A stretch of DNA of 64,000 bases from Streptomyces sp. ADI96-02 (lineage in GTDB: Bacteria; Actinomycetota; Actinomycetes; Streptomycetales; Streptomycetaceae), in NCBI RefSeq assembly GCF_003846185.1, contig NZ_ML123034.1, positions 1,168,727 to 1,232,726 on the forward strand. Direction: 5' to 3'. Made by a program: the position numbers and the translations under genes. Shown piece after piece: positions 24,199 through 33,565 of the stretch; position 1 is the stretch's first letter, and every line of letters begins with the position of its first letter. The notes beneath the pieces were generated by a model that saw only the letters and a program-made list of their open reading frames with translations, did no database searches and was not told where the DNA came from.

Positions 24199-25589
24199 GC
24201 CGCGTCAGCAAGCCGTACGAGATCGTCGAGCGGGCTCTGGAGCTGTCCACCGCGGACGGCCTGGTGGTCATCGCCGACGAGCACTCCTCCGCCAATCTGC
24301 GCTGGGCGGGCAACGCGCTCACCACGAACGGGGTGACCCGGGGGCGGACCCTGACCGTCGTCGCGACCGTCGACGGGGCGAAGGGCACGGCGTCCGGAGT
24401 GGTGTCCCGGTCCGCCGTGACCGCCGACGACCTGGAGCCGCTGGTCCGGGCCGCCGAGGCCGCCGCGCGCGGTGCCGGACCGGCCGAGGACGCGCAGCCG
24501 CTGGTGAGCGGGGTGGAGCCGTCCGCCGGCTTCCGCGACGCGCCCGCCGAGACGGGCTCGGAGGTCTTCGCGGACTTCGCCCCGGCGCTCGGCGACGCCT
24601 TCGCCCGCGCCCGTTCCGGGGGCCGCGAGCTGTACGGGTTCGCCCACCACCAGCTGACCTCGACCTACCTCGGTACGTCGACGGGGCTGCGGCTGCGCCA
24701 CGACCAGCCGAACGGGACGCTGGAGCTGAACGCCAAGTCGCCCGACCGGACCCGCTCCGCGTGGGCGGGCCGGGCCACGCGGGACTTCAGGGACGTCGAT
24801 CCGGCGGCCCTGGACGCGGAGCTGGCGCGGCGGCTGGGCTGGGCCGAGCGGCGGATCGACCTGCCGGCCGGGCGGTACGAGACGCTGCTGCCCCCGACCG
24901 CCGTGGCCGACCTGCTGATCTACCAGCTCTGGTCGTCCACCGCCCGGGACGCCGCCGAGGGCCGCACGGTGTTCTCCCGGCCGGGCGGCGGCACACGGCT
25001 GGGCGAGACGCTGTCGCCGCTGCCGCTGACCCTGCGCAGCGACCCGAACGCGCCGGGGCTGGAGTCGGCGCCCTTCGTGATCGCCCACTCCTCCGGCGAC
25101 AGCGGTTCCGTCTTCGACAACGGCCTGCCGCTCGCCCCGACGGACTGGGTGCGGGAGGGGAGGCTGGAGCGGCTGATGACGACGCGGCACACGGCCGCCC
25201 TGACCGGGCTTCCGGTGGCGCCGGAGATCGACAACCTGGTGCTGGACGGCGGCGGCGAGCGCTCCCTGGAGGAGATGGTGGCCGCGACCACCGGGCGGGC
25301 GCTCCTGCTGACCTGCCTCTGGTACATCCGGGAGGTCGACCCGGCGACGCTGCTGCTGACCGGGCTGACCCGGGACGGCGTCTATCTGGTGGAGGACGGC
25401 GAGGTGGTCGGCGAGGTGAACAACTTCCGGTTCAACGAGTCGCCGGTCGACCTGCTGTCGCGGGCCTCGGAGGCGGGGCGCACCGAGCGGACGCTGCCGC
25501 GCGAGTGGGGGGACTGGTTCACCCGGGCCGCCATGCCCGCGCTGCGCATCCCGGACTTCAACATGAGCTCGGTCAGCCGGGGGGTGTGA
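24195..25589 (+). CDS. tldE: TldE/PmbA-family subunit of the TldD-TldE protease
   Basis: A 464-aa partner of TldD. It lacks the HExxxH motif, as expected for the non-catalytic subunit, and has family blocks AHHQLTSTYLGTSTGLRLRH, LLPPTAVADLLIYQLW, LLLTCLWYIREVDPATLLLT and GEVNNFRFNESPVDLLSRAS. ATG 24195 overlaps the tldD stop by 4 nt. In other bacteria the heterodimer processes microcins and antitoxins. No such peptide gene is seen adjacent here. Confidence 0.92.
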   Translation: MSRVSKPYEIVERALELSTADGLVVIADEHSSANLRWAGNALTTNGVTRGRTLTVVATVDGAKGTASGVVSRSAVTADDLEPLVRAAEAAARGAGPAEDAQPLVSGVEPSAGFRDAPAETGSEVFADFAPALGDAFARARSGGRELYGFAHHQLTSTYLGTSTGLRLRHDQPNGTLELNAKSPDRTRSAWAGRATRDFRDVDPAALDAELARRLGWAERRIDLPAGRYETLLPPTAVADLLIYQLWSSTARDAAEGRTVFSRPGGGTRLGETLSPLPLTLRSDPNAPGLESAPFVIAHSSGDSGSVFDNGLPLAPTDWVREGRLERLMTTRHTAALTGLPVAPEIDNLVLDGGGERSLEEMVAATTGRALLLTCLWYIREVDPATLLLTGLTRDGVYLVEDGEVVGEVNNFRFNESPVDLLSRASEAGRTERTLPREWGDWFTRAAMPALRIPDFNMSSVSRGV

Positions 25590-25660
25590 CCGGCCTAGAC
25601 TGGCCGGGGCGTCTGAGCCCCTGACGTACATCTCTGCCATTGACAAGGAGCACCGGAACC

Positions 25661-26932
25661 GTGACGGACATCGTCGACGAGCTGAAGTGGCGCGGGCTGT
25701 TCGCCCAGTCCACTGACGAGGACGCTTTGCGCAAGGCTCTCGCGGACGGTCCCGTCACGTTCTATTGCGGTTTCGACCCGACCGCGGCGAGCCTGCACGT
25801 GGGACACCTCGTGCAGGTGCTCACCGTGCGCCGGCTCCAGCAGGCGGGGCACCGTCCGCTGGCGCTGGTCGGCGGGGCCACCGGCCAGATCGGCGACCCT
25901 CGCCCGACCGCCGAGCGGACGCTGAACGACCCGGAGACCGTCGCCGCCTGGGTGGCGCGGCTGCGTTCGCAGATCGAGCCGTTCCTCTCCTTCGAGGGCG
26001 AGAACGCGGCGACGATGGTGAACAACCTGGACTGGACCGCGGGTCTGTCCGCGATCGAGTTCCTGCGGGACATCGGCAAGCACTTCCGTGTCAACAAGAT
26101 GCTCACCAAGGACTCGGTCGCCCGCCGGCTGGAGTCGCAGGAGGGCATCAGCTACACCGAGTTCAGCTACCAGCTGCTCCAGGGCATGGACTTCCTGGAG
26201 CTGTACCGCCGCTACGGCTGCGTGCTCCAGCAGGGCGGCAGCGACCAGTGGGGCAATCTGACCGCGGGCATCGACCTGATCCACCGGCTGGAGCCGGGCG
26301 CCGCCGTGCACGCGCTGGCGACGCCGCTGATGGTGAAGGCGGACGGCACGAAGTTCGGCAAGTCCGAGAGCGGCGCGGTCTGGCTCGACGCGGAGATGAC
26401 CACGCCGTACGCGTTCTACCAGTTCTGGCTGAACGTGGACGACCGGGACATCTCGCGCTACCTGCGCATCCTCAGCTTCAGGAGCCGGGCGGAGCTGGAG
26501 GAGCTGGAGAAGCTGACCGAGGAGCGGCCCCAGGCCCGGTCCGCGCAGCGCGCGCTGGCCGAGGAGCTGACGACGCTGGTGCACGGCGGTGCGCAGTGCG
26601 CGGCGGTCATCGCGGCGTCGAAGGCGCTGTTCGGCCAGGGTGAGCTGGGTGAGCTGGACGAGGCGACGCTGAGCGCCGCCCTGTCCGAGGTGCCGCACGC
26701 GCGGGTGGCCGAGCTCGCGCCGGTGGTGGACCTGCTGGTGGAGGTCGGCCTCGCGCCGAGCAGGTCGGGGGCCCGCCGCACGGTCAAGGAGGGCGGCGCC
26801 TACGTGAACAACGTGAAGGTCGCCGACGGCGAGGCCGCTCCGGCGGCCGGCGAACTGCTGCACGGGCGCTGGCTGGTGCTGCGGCGCGGCAAGAAGAACC
26901 TGGCGGCCGTCGAGGTCGTCCCGGCCGGCTGA
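25661..26932 (+). CDS. tyrS: Tyrosyl-tRNA synthetase
   Basis: A 423-aa class I synthetase charging tRNA-Tyr. The HIGH signature appears as HVGHL in the [18 protein letters not shown] block, and KMSKS appears as KFGKS in [19 protein letters not shown]. Tyrosine-binding residues lie in [10 protein letters not shown] and [12 protein letters not shown]-terminal S4 RNA-binding domain spans about 355-423 ([19 protein letters not shown]). GTG 25661 follows AAGGAG at 25645-25650. No T-box-like leader is visible in the 71 bp upstream. A strong terminator follows. Confidence 0.97.
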   Translation: MTDIVDELKWRGLFAQSTDEDALRKALADGPVTFYCGFDPTAASLHVGHLVQVLTVRRLQQAGHRPLALVGGATGQIGDPRPTAERTLNDPETVAAWVARLRSQIEPFLSFEGENAATMVNNLDWTAGLSAIEFLRDIGKHFRVNKMLTKDSVARRLESQEGISYTEFSYQLLQGMDFLELYRRYGCVLQQGGSDQWGNLTAGIDLIHRLEPGAAVHALATPLMVKADGTKFGKSESGAVWLDAEMTTPYAFYQFWLNVDDRDISRYLRILSFRSRAELEELEKLTEERPQARSAQRALAEELTTLVHGGAQCAAVIAASKALFGQGELGELDEATLSAALSEVPHARVAELAPVVDLLVEVGLAPSRSGARRTVKEGGAYVNNVKVADGEAAPAAGELLHGRWLVLRRGKKNLAAVEVVPAG

Positions 26933-26955
26933 CCGGCGCGCCCGCGGAACGTACG

Positions 26956-27001
26956 GCACCGCGGCCGGAACCGCTTCTCGGGGCGGTTCCGGCCGCGGTG
27001 C
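26956..27001. terminator. Perfect 18-bp stem terminator after tyrS
   Basis: Positions 26956-26973 (GCACCGCGGCCGGAACCG) pair without mismatch with 26984-27001 through a 10-nt loop. It lies between tyrS and the convergent GlsB-like gene, so it can stop both. A short pyrimidine run (CCTCTGTTTC) follows on the plus strand. Confidence 0.85.
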
Positions 27002-27011
27002 CCTCTGTTTC

Positions 27012-27293
27012 TCAGGCCCGGGTTCCGCGTCTGCGGCCCTTGACGGACTGCCAGAGCATGTCCCCGACGCCGACGACGACGATCGCGCCGATGAGCTGCA
27101 GCACATGGCGGGTCCAGTCGATGCCCTTGGTGTTGTTGACGCCGATCCAGGTCGCCACGGCGTTGCCGAGGATGCTGCCGAGGATGCCGAACACGACGGT
27201 CAGCCAGAGCGGGATGTCCTGTTTGCCGGGCAGGATCGCTCGGGCGATCACCCCCAGCACCAGGCCCACGATGATTGCCCACAACCAGCCCAT
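27012..27293 (-). CDS. GlsB/YeaQ/YmgE-family stress membrane protein
   Basis: A 93-aa protein with three hydrophobic helices (WLWAIIVGLVLGVIARAIL, PLWLTVVFGILGSILGNAVA, HVLQLIGAIVVVGVGDMLW). The family was once annotated as transglycosylase-associated, but it has no catalytic domain and is linked to envelope stress. ATG 27293 is preceded by GGAGG. The C-terminal tail is basic (KGRRRGTR). Confidence 0.9.
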   Translation of the reverse strand: MGWLWAIIVGLVLGVIARAILPGKQDIPLWLTVVFGILGSILGNAVATWIGVNNTKGIDWTRHVLQLIGAIVVVGVGDMLWQSVKGRRRGTRA

Positions 27294-27498
27294 TTCGCCT
27301 CCTCGTGCGGCGCGGAGTGCGCGTCCGGCCAGTGTCGGTCCGCGGGGCGCGGGGCGCATATCGGGCGGGGCCGTTGGAGGGCGCCCGCTCGCGGACGGGC
27401 GAGCGGGCGCGCCCCGGTCTCCTGCGCGGCCGAAGCGCGGCGTACCGTGGATGCGGCCCGGTCCGGGAGTGTCCGGCACAGAGATCTGGTGGTGGAGC

Positions 27499-27876
27499 AT
27501 GATGCGGAGGAACGAAGGCGCGGAGGTCTTCCGGATCACGGGAGCCCGTCGGGGGCTGGCCGAGGACGTGCGGGGCCGGCAGCGGCGCTATGTGATCTCC
27601 ATGTCCGTGCGCACGGTGTCGGTGGTGCTGGCGGCGGTCCTGTGGAACGTCGAGCAGCATGTCGCGATCGTGTGCCTCGCTCTCGGCGTGCTGCTGCCGT
27701 ACGTGGCCGTGGTCATCGCCAACGCGGGCCGGGAGAACGTCACTTCGCTGCCCTCGACGTTCGTCGCGCCGCCGTTGCGTCCCGCGCTGGAGGCCGGTCC
27801 GGCGGCCGGGGGCACGGCGGCCGGCGCTCACGACGGGGCGGCGGGCCGGATGCCGCCGACGCAGGATCACGACTGA
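27499..27876 (+). CDS. DUF3099 membrane protein
   Basis: A 125-aa protein with a basic N-terminus and two closely spaced helices (TVSVVLAAVLWNVEQHVAIV and LALGVLLPYVAVVIANAGRE), then an Ala/Gly-rich tail. This is the DUF3099 layout, found only in actinobacteria, and no function is known. GGTGGAG at 27490-27496 is 2 nt from ATG 27499 and 5 nt from the next in-frame ATG at 27502, so 27502 may be the true start. A T-tract terminator lies about 130 bp downstream. Confidence 0.85.
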   Translation: MMRRNEGAEVFRITGARRGLAEDVRGRQRRYVISMSVRTVSVVLAAVLWNVEQHVAIVCLALGVLLPYVAVVIANAGRENVTSLPSTFVAPPLRPALEAGPAAGGTAAGAHDGAAGRMPPTQDHD

Positions 27877-28006
27877 GGAACGGCCCTCGGAAGCTCGGAA
27901 AAGTTCGAAAAGTGCTCGGATCAATCATGACGTTCCTGTGCACCGCACCCCGGTCCCCGTGACATACTTCGAAGGCGCTCCGCATCCCCCGTCGGAGCGA
28001 CGGACC

Positions 28007-28049
28007 GACGCCGGGCAGCTCCCCCCGTGGCTGCTCGGCGTCGTTTTTT
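28007..28049 (+). terminator. Rho-independent terminator with T-tract
   Basis: GACGCCGGGCAGC (28007-28019) pairs with GCTGCTCGGCGTC (28030-28042), with one G-T wobble, followed by TTTTTT at 28044-28049. It ends the DUF3099 transcript and lies about 100 bp before the next gene's start. Confidence 0.88.
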
Positions 28050-28155
28050 CTCCGGTTGTCGCCGGTTCTCTCCCGTTCTGTCCAGCAGAGGCTTCTGTTC
28101 CGTCCGGCTGGGGACGCGTCGGCCGCCCGTCGGGTCAGCCCTTAGGCTGGATGCC

Positions 28156-28407
28156 GTGATCTTCCCCGAGACGTCCGCCGAGAACGCCGCCGGCTCCCCG
28201 CTCTGCTCCGCGAAGGGCTGCCGGGAGGCCGCGGTGTGGGTCCTCGCCTGGAACAACCCGAAGCTGCACACGCCGGAGCGCCGCAAGACCTGGCTGGCGT
28301 GCGAGGCGCACCGGGAGCATCTGTCCTCGTTCCTCGGCGTGCGCGGTTTCCTCAAGGACGTCGTGGCGCTGGCCGACTGGGAGGAGCCGGAGCCGCGCGA
28401 GGGCTGA
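28156..28407 (+). CDS. Small conserved Cys/His protein
   Basis: An 83-aa protein with cysteines in PLCSAKGCREAAVWVLAWNN and LACEAHREHLSSFL, a spacing (C-x4-C ... C-x2-H-x3-H) that suggests a small zinc site. It is common in actinobacteria, where I recall it being misannotated as acetone carboxylase. The function is unknown. GTG 28156 lies seven bases after TAGGCT (28143-28148) without a ribosome-binding site, a leaderless pattern. It ends 3 bp before the convergent moaA gene, so the two 3' ends nearly touch. Confidence 0.82.
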   Translation: MIFPETSAENAAGSPLCSAKGCREAAVWVLAWNNPKLHTPERRKTWLACEAHREHLSSFLGVRGFLKDVVALADWEEPEPREG

Positions 28408-28410
28408 GCG

Positions 28411-29400
28411 TCAGCCGCCGATCGCCGACATCGGGCGGTCGGGCTGGAGGAAGGACGGATCGTCCAGACCGGATCCGGCCTTCTTTCCCCACATGGCCAG
28501 CTTCCAGAGGCGGGCGATCTCCTCGTCCGGCTCGCCGGAGCGCAGGGCGGAGCGCAGGTCCGTCTCCTCGCGGGCGAACAGGCAGGTGCGGACCTGTCCG
28601 TCGGCGGTGAGCCGGGTGCGGTCGCAGGCGCGGCAGAAGGGGCGGGTGACCGACCCGATCACGCCCACCCGGTGCGGGCCGCCGTCGACGGTCCAGCGCT
28701 CGGCGGGGGCGGAGCCGCGGGTCCCGTCCTGCTCGGCGGTGAGGGTGAAGCGGGTGCGCAGCGAGGCCAGGACGTCCGCCGCGGTGATCATGCCGTCGCG
28801 CTTCCAGCCGTGCTGGGCGTCCAGCGGCATCTGCTCGATGAAGCGGAGCTCGTAGTCGTGGGCGACGGCCCAGGCCAGCAGGTCGGGGGCTTCGTCGTCG
28901 TTGAGCCCCGGCATGAGGACGGCGTTGACCTTGACCGGGGTGAGTCCGGCGTCGCGGGCGGCGGCGAGGCCCTCCAGCACGTCCCGGTGGCGGTCCCGGC
29001 GGGTGAGGGCCTTGAACACGTCGGGGCGCAGGGTGTCCAGCGAGACGTTGACCCGGTCGAGCCCGGCGGCCTTGAGGGCCGCGGCCGTCCGCCGGAGGCC
29101 GATGCCGTTGGTGGTGAGGGACATGCGCGGGCGCGGGGTGAGCGCGGCGCACCGCTCGACGATCCCGACGAGGCCGGGGCGCAGCAGGGGCTCGCCGCCG
29201 GTGAAGCGGACCTCGGTGACGCCGAGGGAGGTGACGGCGACGCGGATCAGGCGCACGATCTCGTCGTCGGACAGCAGCTCGTTCCTGCTGAGCCACTGGA
29301 GCCCTTCCTCGGGCATGCAGTAGGTGCAGCGCAGGTTGCACTTGTCGGTCAGTGACACGCGCAGGTCGGTGGCGACCCTGTCATAGGTGTCGATGAGCAC
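28411..29400 (-). CDS. moaA: GTP 3',8-cyclase MoaA
   Basis: A 329-aa radical-SAM enzyme that starts molybdenum cofactor synthesis by cyclising GTP. The N-terminal [4Fe-4S]-SAM motif is in SLTDKCNLRCTYCMP (Cys21, 25, 28), with TGGEPLLRPG for SAM binding. The second cluster Cys motif is in FCRACDRTRLTADGQVRTCL, and the conserved C-terminal Gly-Gly is present (SAIGG). It starts at GTG 29400. No other moa or moe gene lies nearby, so the pathway is dispersed in this genome. Confidence 0.96.
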   Translation of the reverse strand: MLIDTYDRVATDLRVSLTDKCNLRCTYCMPEEGLQWLSRNELLSDDEIVRLIRVAVTSLGVTEVRFTGGEPLLRPGLVGIVERCAALTPRPRMSLTTNGIGLRRTAAALKAAGLDRVNVSLDTLRPDVFKALTRRDRHRDVLEGLAAARDAGLTPVKVNAVLMPGLNDDEAPDLLAWAVAHDYELRFIEQMPLDAQHGWKRDGMITAADVLASLRTRFTLTAEQDGTRGSAPAERWTVDGGPHRVGVIGSVTRPFCRACDRTRLTADGQVRTCLFAREETDLRSALRSGEPDEEIARLWKLAMWGKKAGSGLDDPSFLQPDRPMSAIGG

Positions 29401-29518
29401 GGTGGGTCCCTCCCCCGCTGGTGTCCGCGTGGTGCGGTGGGCGCCCTGTGGAGACGCCGGCTCCTTGGAGCCTACGGGAGAGCGCTGACATCGCGGGGTC
29501 GCGATGGCCGCGAAGTGC

Positions 29519-29558
29519 GGCCGGGCCGCGTCGTAGGACTCTACGACGCGGCCCGGCC
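29519..29558 (-). terminator. Perfect 18-bp stem terminator of the symporter operon
   Basis: Positions 29519-29536 pair perfectly with 29541-29558 through a 4-nt loop. The hairpin starts about 75 bp after the symporter stop codon on the minus strand and lies upstream of moaA. There is no T-tract. Confidence 0.8.
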
Positions 29559-29634
29559 CGCGCGGTGGGCGATGAGCCGGAGGGCTCCGCGGACGCGCCG
29601 GCCGGCGCGTCCGCGCCCTGTCTCCGTGCGCGGC

Positions 29635-31275
29635 TCAGTGCGCTCCGATGCCGGTCAGGGACTTGACCTCCAGTTCGGCGTACTTCTCGGCGTCCGGCTT
29701 CTCCTTGCAGAGCAGCGAGCCGGCCCAGCCGAGCAGGAAGCCGAGCGGGATCGAGATCAGGCCGGGGTTCTCCAGCGGGAACCAGGCGAAGTCGACGCCC
29801 GGGAACATCGAGGTCGGCTTGGAGGAGACGACCGGCGAGAAGAGCACCAGCAGGACGGAGGAGGCGAGGCCGCCGTAGATGGACCAGAGGGCCCCCTGCG
29901 TGGTGAAGCGCTTCCAGAAGAGGCTGTAGAGGATCGTGGGCAGGTTGGCGGAGGCGGCGACCGCGAAGGCGAGGGCGACCAGACCGGCCACGTTCAGATC
30001 GCGGGCGAGCGCGCCGAGGGCGATGGAGACGACGCCGATGGCGACGGTCGCCCAGCGTGCGGCGCGGACCTCCTCCTTCTCGGTGGCCTTCCCCCTGCGG
30101 ATCACGTTGGCGTAGATGTCGTGCGCGAAGGACGAGGAGGAGGCGAGGGTGAGTCCGGCGACGACGGCGAGGATGGTCGCGAAGGCGACGGCGGAGATCA
30201 CGGCGAGCAGGATGGCTCCGCCGGTGGATCCGGAGCCGCCGCCGATCTCCAGGGCGGCCAGCGGGGCGGCCGTGTTGCCCGCCTTGTTCGAGGCGATGAT
30301 GTCGGCGGGCTTGAGGATCGCCGCGGCCCCGAAGCCGAGCACGATCGTCATCAGGTAGAACGCGCCGATGATGCCGATCGCCCAGTTCACGGACTTGCGG
30401 GCGGCCTTGGCGGTGGGAACGGTGTAGAAGCGGATCAGGATGTGCGGCAGGCCCGCGGTGCCGAGGACGAGCGCGAGGCCGAGGGAGATGAAGTCGAGCT
30501 TCGAGGTGCCGGTCGCGCCGTACTTGAGTCCGGGCTCCAGGAACGCCGCGCCCTTGCCGCTGTTGCTGGCGGCGGTGCCGAGCAGGTCGGAGATGTTGAA
30601 GTCGAACTTGAGCAGGATCAGGAAGGTGATGAGCAGGGTGCCCGCGATGAGCAGGACGGCCTTGACCATCTGCACCCAGGTGGTGCCCTTCATGCCGCCG
30701 ATGGTGACGTAGAGGATCATGAGCACGCCGACCAGGGCGACGATGAGGATCTTCCCGGCGTCGCTGGTGATGCCGAGCAGCAGCGAGACGAGGACGCCCG
30801 CGCCCGCCATCTGCGCCAGCAGGTAGAAGATCGAGACGACGATCGTGGAGGTGCCGGCGGCGGTGCGGACGGGGCGCTGGCGCATCCGGTAGGCGAGGAC
30901 GTCGCCCATGGTGTAGCGGCCGGAGTTGCGCAGCGGTTCGGCGACCAGCAGCAGGGCGACGAGCCAGGCGACGAGGAAGCCGACGGAATAGAGGAAGCCG
31001 TCGTACCCGAAGAGCGCGATGGCGCCGGCGATGCCGAGGAAGGACGCGGCGGACATGTAGTCGCCGGAGACGGCGAGGCCGTTCTGGAAACCGGTGAACT
31101 GGCGTCCGCCCGCGTAGAAGTCGGCGGCGCTCTTGGTCTGGCGGCCGGCCCACACGGTGATGAACAGGGTCGCGACGACGAAGGCGCCGAACAGCGTGAT
31201 GATCAGCGGCCGGTGCTCGCTGGCGCCTTCGGCGGCGAGCAGGACGGCGGGGTGTGCGACATGGGCGGCGCTCAT
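29635..31275 (-). CDS. Cation/acetate symporter, ActP-type sodium:solute symporter
   Basis: A 546-aa SSS-family carrier with about thirteen helices. Blocks typical of ActP are AADFYAGGRQFTGFQNGLAV, GDYMSAASFLGIAGAIALFG, GTAGLPHILIRFYTVPTAK and SSSSFAHDIYANVIRRGKAT. It imports acetate or other short monocarboxylates. Its ATG (31275) overlaps the stop of a DUF485 gene by 4 nt, the standard pairing for ActP-type carriers. A strong terminator follows at 29519-29558. Confidence 0.92.
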   Translation of the reverse strand: MSAAHVAHPAVLLAAEGASEHRPLIITLFGAFVVATLFITVWAGRQTKSAADFYAGGRQFTGFQNGLAVSGDYMSAASFLGIAGAIALFGYDGFLYSVGFLVAWLVALLLVAEPLRNSGRYTMGDVLAYRMRQRPVRTAAGTSTIVVSIFYLLAQMAGAGVLVSLLLGITSDAGKILIVALVGVLMILYVTIGGMKGTTWVQMVKAVLLIAGTLLITFLILLKFDFNISDLLGTAASNSGKGAAFLEPGLKYGATGTSKLDFISLGLALVLGTAGLPHILIRFYTVPTAKAARKSVNWAIGIIGAFYLMTIVLGFGAAAILKPADIIASNKAGNTAAPLAALEIGGGSGSTGGAILLAVISAVAFATILAVVAGLTLASSSSFAHDIYANVIRRGKATEKEEVRAARWATVAIGVVSIALGALARDLNVAGLVALAFAVAASANLPTILYSLFWKRFTTQGALWSIYGGLASSVLLVLFSPVVSSKPTSMFPGVDFAWFPLENPGLISIPLGFLLGWAGSLLCKEKPDAEKYAELEVKSLTGIGAH

Positions 31276-31637
31276 GCGTCGGCCTCCATACGGGACTTGA
31301 TCGCGTCGGCCTTCGGGTCGAGCTTGGTGGCGGCGTGGCGGGAGTAGAACCACGCGATGAGGAAGGTGGTGGCGAACTGGGCGAGTCCGAGGACGAGCGC
31401 CATGTTGACGTTGCCGACGACCTTGGTGGCCATGAATCCGCCCGCGTAGTTGCAGAGCAGGACGTAGAGCAGGTACCAGGTCACGAACGCGACGGTGAGC
31501 GGGAAGGCGAAGGAGCGGTGCGACCGGCGCAGTTCGGCGAACTCCGCGCCGGCCTGCACCGCGACGAACGCCTCGGTCGTGGGCTGGAGGGGGCCGGTGT
31601 GCGGACGGCCCTCGGGCGGCGGTGCGTCGGTAGCCAC
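31272..31637 (-). CDS. DUF485 membrane protein, symporter partner
   Basis: A 121-aa protein with a soluble N-terminus and two helices (FAFPLTVAFVTWYLLYVLLC and MALVLGLAQFATTFLIAWFY) with the family's conserved YAGGFMATKV between them. DUF485 proteins are nearly always encoded just upstream of acetate-type symporters, as here by a 4-nt overlap, and are thought to help their assembly or activity. GTG 31637 follows GAGGAGA. An upstream ATG at 31700 has no such site. Confidence 0.9.
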   Translation of the reverse strand: MATDAPPPEGRPHTGPLQPTTEAFVAVQAGAEFAELRRSHRSFAFPLTVAFVTWYLLYVLLCNYAGGFMATKVVGNVNMALVLGLAQFATTFLIAWFYSRHAATKLDPKADAIKSRMEADA

Positions 31638-31858
31638 GGAATCTCCTCGCGACGGGGGTGCGGTGAAGTGGGGGACGGCAGGTGTCACAGGAGACCTCAC
31701 GGGAGAGAGCGGTGATGTGTCTCCTGGACAACGGCACGGAGGCCGCGACGAAGCGGTTCACGCCCTCTTCGGTCTTCTCGGACCGGTCCGGTGTCCGGAA
31801 CTCGCCCATGCGCGTGCAGCCGCCGCGGGGACTCTTCGAACTCTCTTACCCATAAACG

Positions 31859-31888
31859 TTGATGTACCGAGAAGATCAGCGATAGCTT
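31859..31888 (+). promoter_or_regulatory. Probable promoter of the subtilisin-like protease gene
   Basis: TTGATG (31859-31864), an 18-nt spacer and TAGCTT (31883-31888) match a principal-sigma promoter and would give a leader of about 60 nt before ATG 31956. The whole 318-bp gap 31638-31955 separates divergent genes and holds no reading frame I can support. The DUF485-symporter promoter must also be in it but is not obvious. Confidence 0.5.
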
Positions 31889-31955
31889 CACTCGTCATGT
31901 ACGCGACCGACACGCCAGGTGTCCGGTCGACCGGCACGGATGATGTGGAGAACCC

Positions 31956-33494
31956 ATGGCTCATCTGTCATCGAGACGGACCCGCGCGCTCGCGCTGCCC
32001 GTCGGACTCGCGCTGACCGCCTCGATCGGCTTCCTGCCGTCGGCGACGGCGGCTGCGGCGCCCACCGGACAACCCGCCGCCGCGACCGTCCGGACGGACG
32101 GCCCGAAACTGTCGTACGTCGTCAACACCCGCGGCGGGCACGGCGCCGTCAAGCAGGTGGAGAAGGCCGTCGAGCGGGCCGGCGGCACCGTCGTCGTGGC
32201 CTACGACCAGATCGGCGTCATCGTCGTCCACTCGCAGAACCCGGCCTTCGGCGAGACCATCCGCAAGGTGCGCGGCGTGCAGTCGGCGGGCGCCACCCGG
32301 ACGAACCCGATCGTGCCGCAGGCGACCAAGGACGTCGGGGCGATAGCCCAGCCGCTGAGCGCGGCGCAGGCGGCAGCCGCCGCCGAGGACGCCAAGGCCG
32401 GACAGGACCCGCTGGAGCCGCTTCAGTGGTCGCTGCCCGCGATCAAGGCGGACCAGGCGCACCAGAAGTCGCTCGGCTCGAAGAAGGTCACCGTCGCCGT
32501 CATCGACACGGGCGTCGACGACACGCACCCGGACCTGGCGCCGAACTTCGACCGCGCGGCCTCGGCCAACTGCGTGTCGGGCGCTCCGGACACCACCGAC
32601 GGCTCCTGGCGTCCGGCGGCGGGCGAGAGCGACCACGGCACGCACGTGGCGGGCACCATCGCCGCCGCGAAGAACGGCGTCGGGGTGACCGGCGTGGCTC
32701 CGGGCGTGAAGGTCTCCGGCATCAAGGTGTCGAACCCGGACGGCTTCTTCTACGCCGAGGCCGTCGTGTGCGGGTTCGTCTGGGCCGCCGAGCACGGCGT
32801 CGACGTGACGAACAACAGCTACTACACCGACCCCTGGCTGTTCAACTGCAAGAACGACCCCGACCAGGGCGCTCTGGTCGAGGCCCTGACCCGCGCCGTC
32901 CGCTACGCCGAGCGCCGCGGCACGGTGAACGTCGCCGCCGCGGGCAACTCCGACCACGACCTGGCGTCCGACGCGATCGAGGACACGACCAGCCCGAACG
33001 ACACCGAGACGGTGACGCGGACGGTCGACCCGCGGCTGTGCCCGGACATCCCGACCATGCTGCCGGGCGTCGTCACCGTCTCCGCCACGGGCGCCAAGGG
33101 CCTCAAGTCCTCCTACTCCAACTACGGCCGGGGCATCATCGACGTGGCCGCCCCGGGCGGCGACTCGACGATCTACCAGACCCCCGCGCCGCCGGCCACC
33201 AGCGGGCTGATCCTCTCCACGCTGCCGGGCGGCAAGTTCGGCTACAAGGCCGGTACGTCGATGGCGTCGCCGCACGTCGCGGGCGTCGCGGCCCTGATCA
33301 AGTCCAAGCACCCGTACGCCTCGCCCGCCGCGGTGAAGGCGCTGCTGAGCCTGGAGGCCGACGCCAAGGCGTGCGGTGAGCCGTACGACATCGACGGCGA
33401 CGGCGCCGTCGACGCGGTCTGCGAGGGCGGCAAGCAGAAGAACGGCTTCTACGGAGCCGGAGTGGTGGACGCGCTGGACGCGGTCCGCCGGTAG
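31956..33494 (+). CDS. Secreted subtilisin-like serine protease (S8 family)
   Basis: A 512-aa exported protease. The Sec signal is at about 1-35 (RALALPVGLALTASIGFLPS, cleavage near AAA). An inhibitor-type propeptide spans about 50-120, followed by the peptidase S8 domain with catalytic Asp184 (VAVIDTGVDDTHPDL), His227 (SDHGTHVAGT), oxyanion Asn331 (AAAGNSD) and Ser435 (GTSMASPHVAG). A C-terminal DIDGDGAVDAVC stretch looks like a calcium-binding loop. It probably degrades extracellular protein during development. ATG 31956 follows GGAG. It converges with an alcohol dehydrogenase gene. Confidence 0.95.
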   Translation: MAHLSSRRTRALALPVGLALTASIGFLPSATAAAAPTGQPAAATVRTDGPKLSYVVNTRGGHGAVKQVEKAVERAGGTVVVAYDQIGVIVVHSQNPAFGETIRKVRGVQSAGATRTNPIVPQATKDVGAIAQPLSAAQAAAAAEDAKAGQDPLEPLQWSLPAIKADQAHQKSLGSKKVTVAVIDTGVDDTHPDLAPNFDRAASANCVSGAPDTTDGSWRPAAGESDHGTHVAGTIAAAKNGVGVTGVAPGVKVSGIKVSNPDGFFYAEAVVCGFVWAAEHGVDVTNNSYYTDPWLFNCKNDPDQGALVEALTRAVRYAERRGTVNVAAAGNSDHDLASDAIEDTTSPNDTETVTRTVDPRLCPDIPTMLPGVVTVSATGAKGLKSSYSNYGRGIIDVAAPGGDSTIYQTPAPPATSGLILSTLPGGKFGYKAGTSMASPHVAGVAALIKSKHPYASPAAVKALLSLEADAKACGEPYDIDGDGAVDAVCEGGKQKNGFYGAGVVDALDAVRR

Positions 33495-33507
33495 CCGGCC
33501 CGACACC

Positions 33508-33545
33508 GGGCGGGGGCCGGGGCGCGACGCTCCGGGCCCCCGCCC
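33508..33545. terminator. GC-rich hairpin between convergent genes
   Basis: GGGCGGGGGCC (from 33508) pairs with GGGCCCCCGCCC (about 33534-33545), and the inner GGGGC/GCTCC segment extends it with small defects. It lies in the 71-bp gap between the protease and alcohol dehydrogenase 3' ends. Confidence 0.6.
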
Positions 33546-33565
33546 CCTGCCGTCGGGCCGCGCGG

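Noticed and set aside
21741..25589. A 1282-codon frame that could suggest a giant fusion ending in TldE.
   Set aside because: Only the part from 24195 (TldE) has domains. The upstream part is antisense to fabG and in the wrong frame of tldD.
29437..31347. A 636-codon plus-strand frame opposite the symporter gene.
   Set aside because: It is an antisense shadow of an unmistakable sodium:solute symporter.
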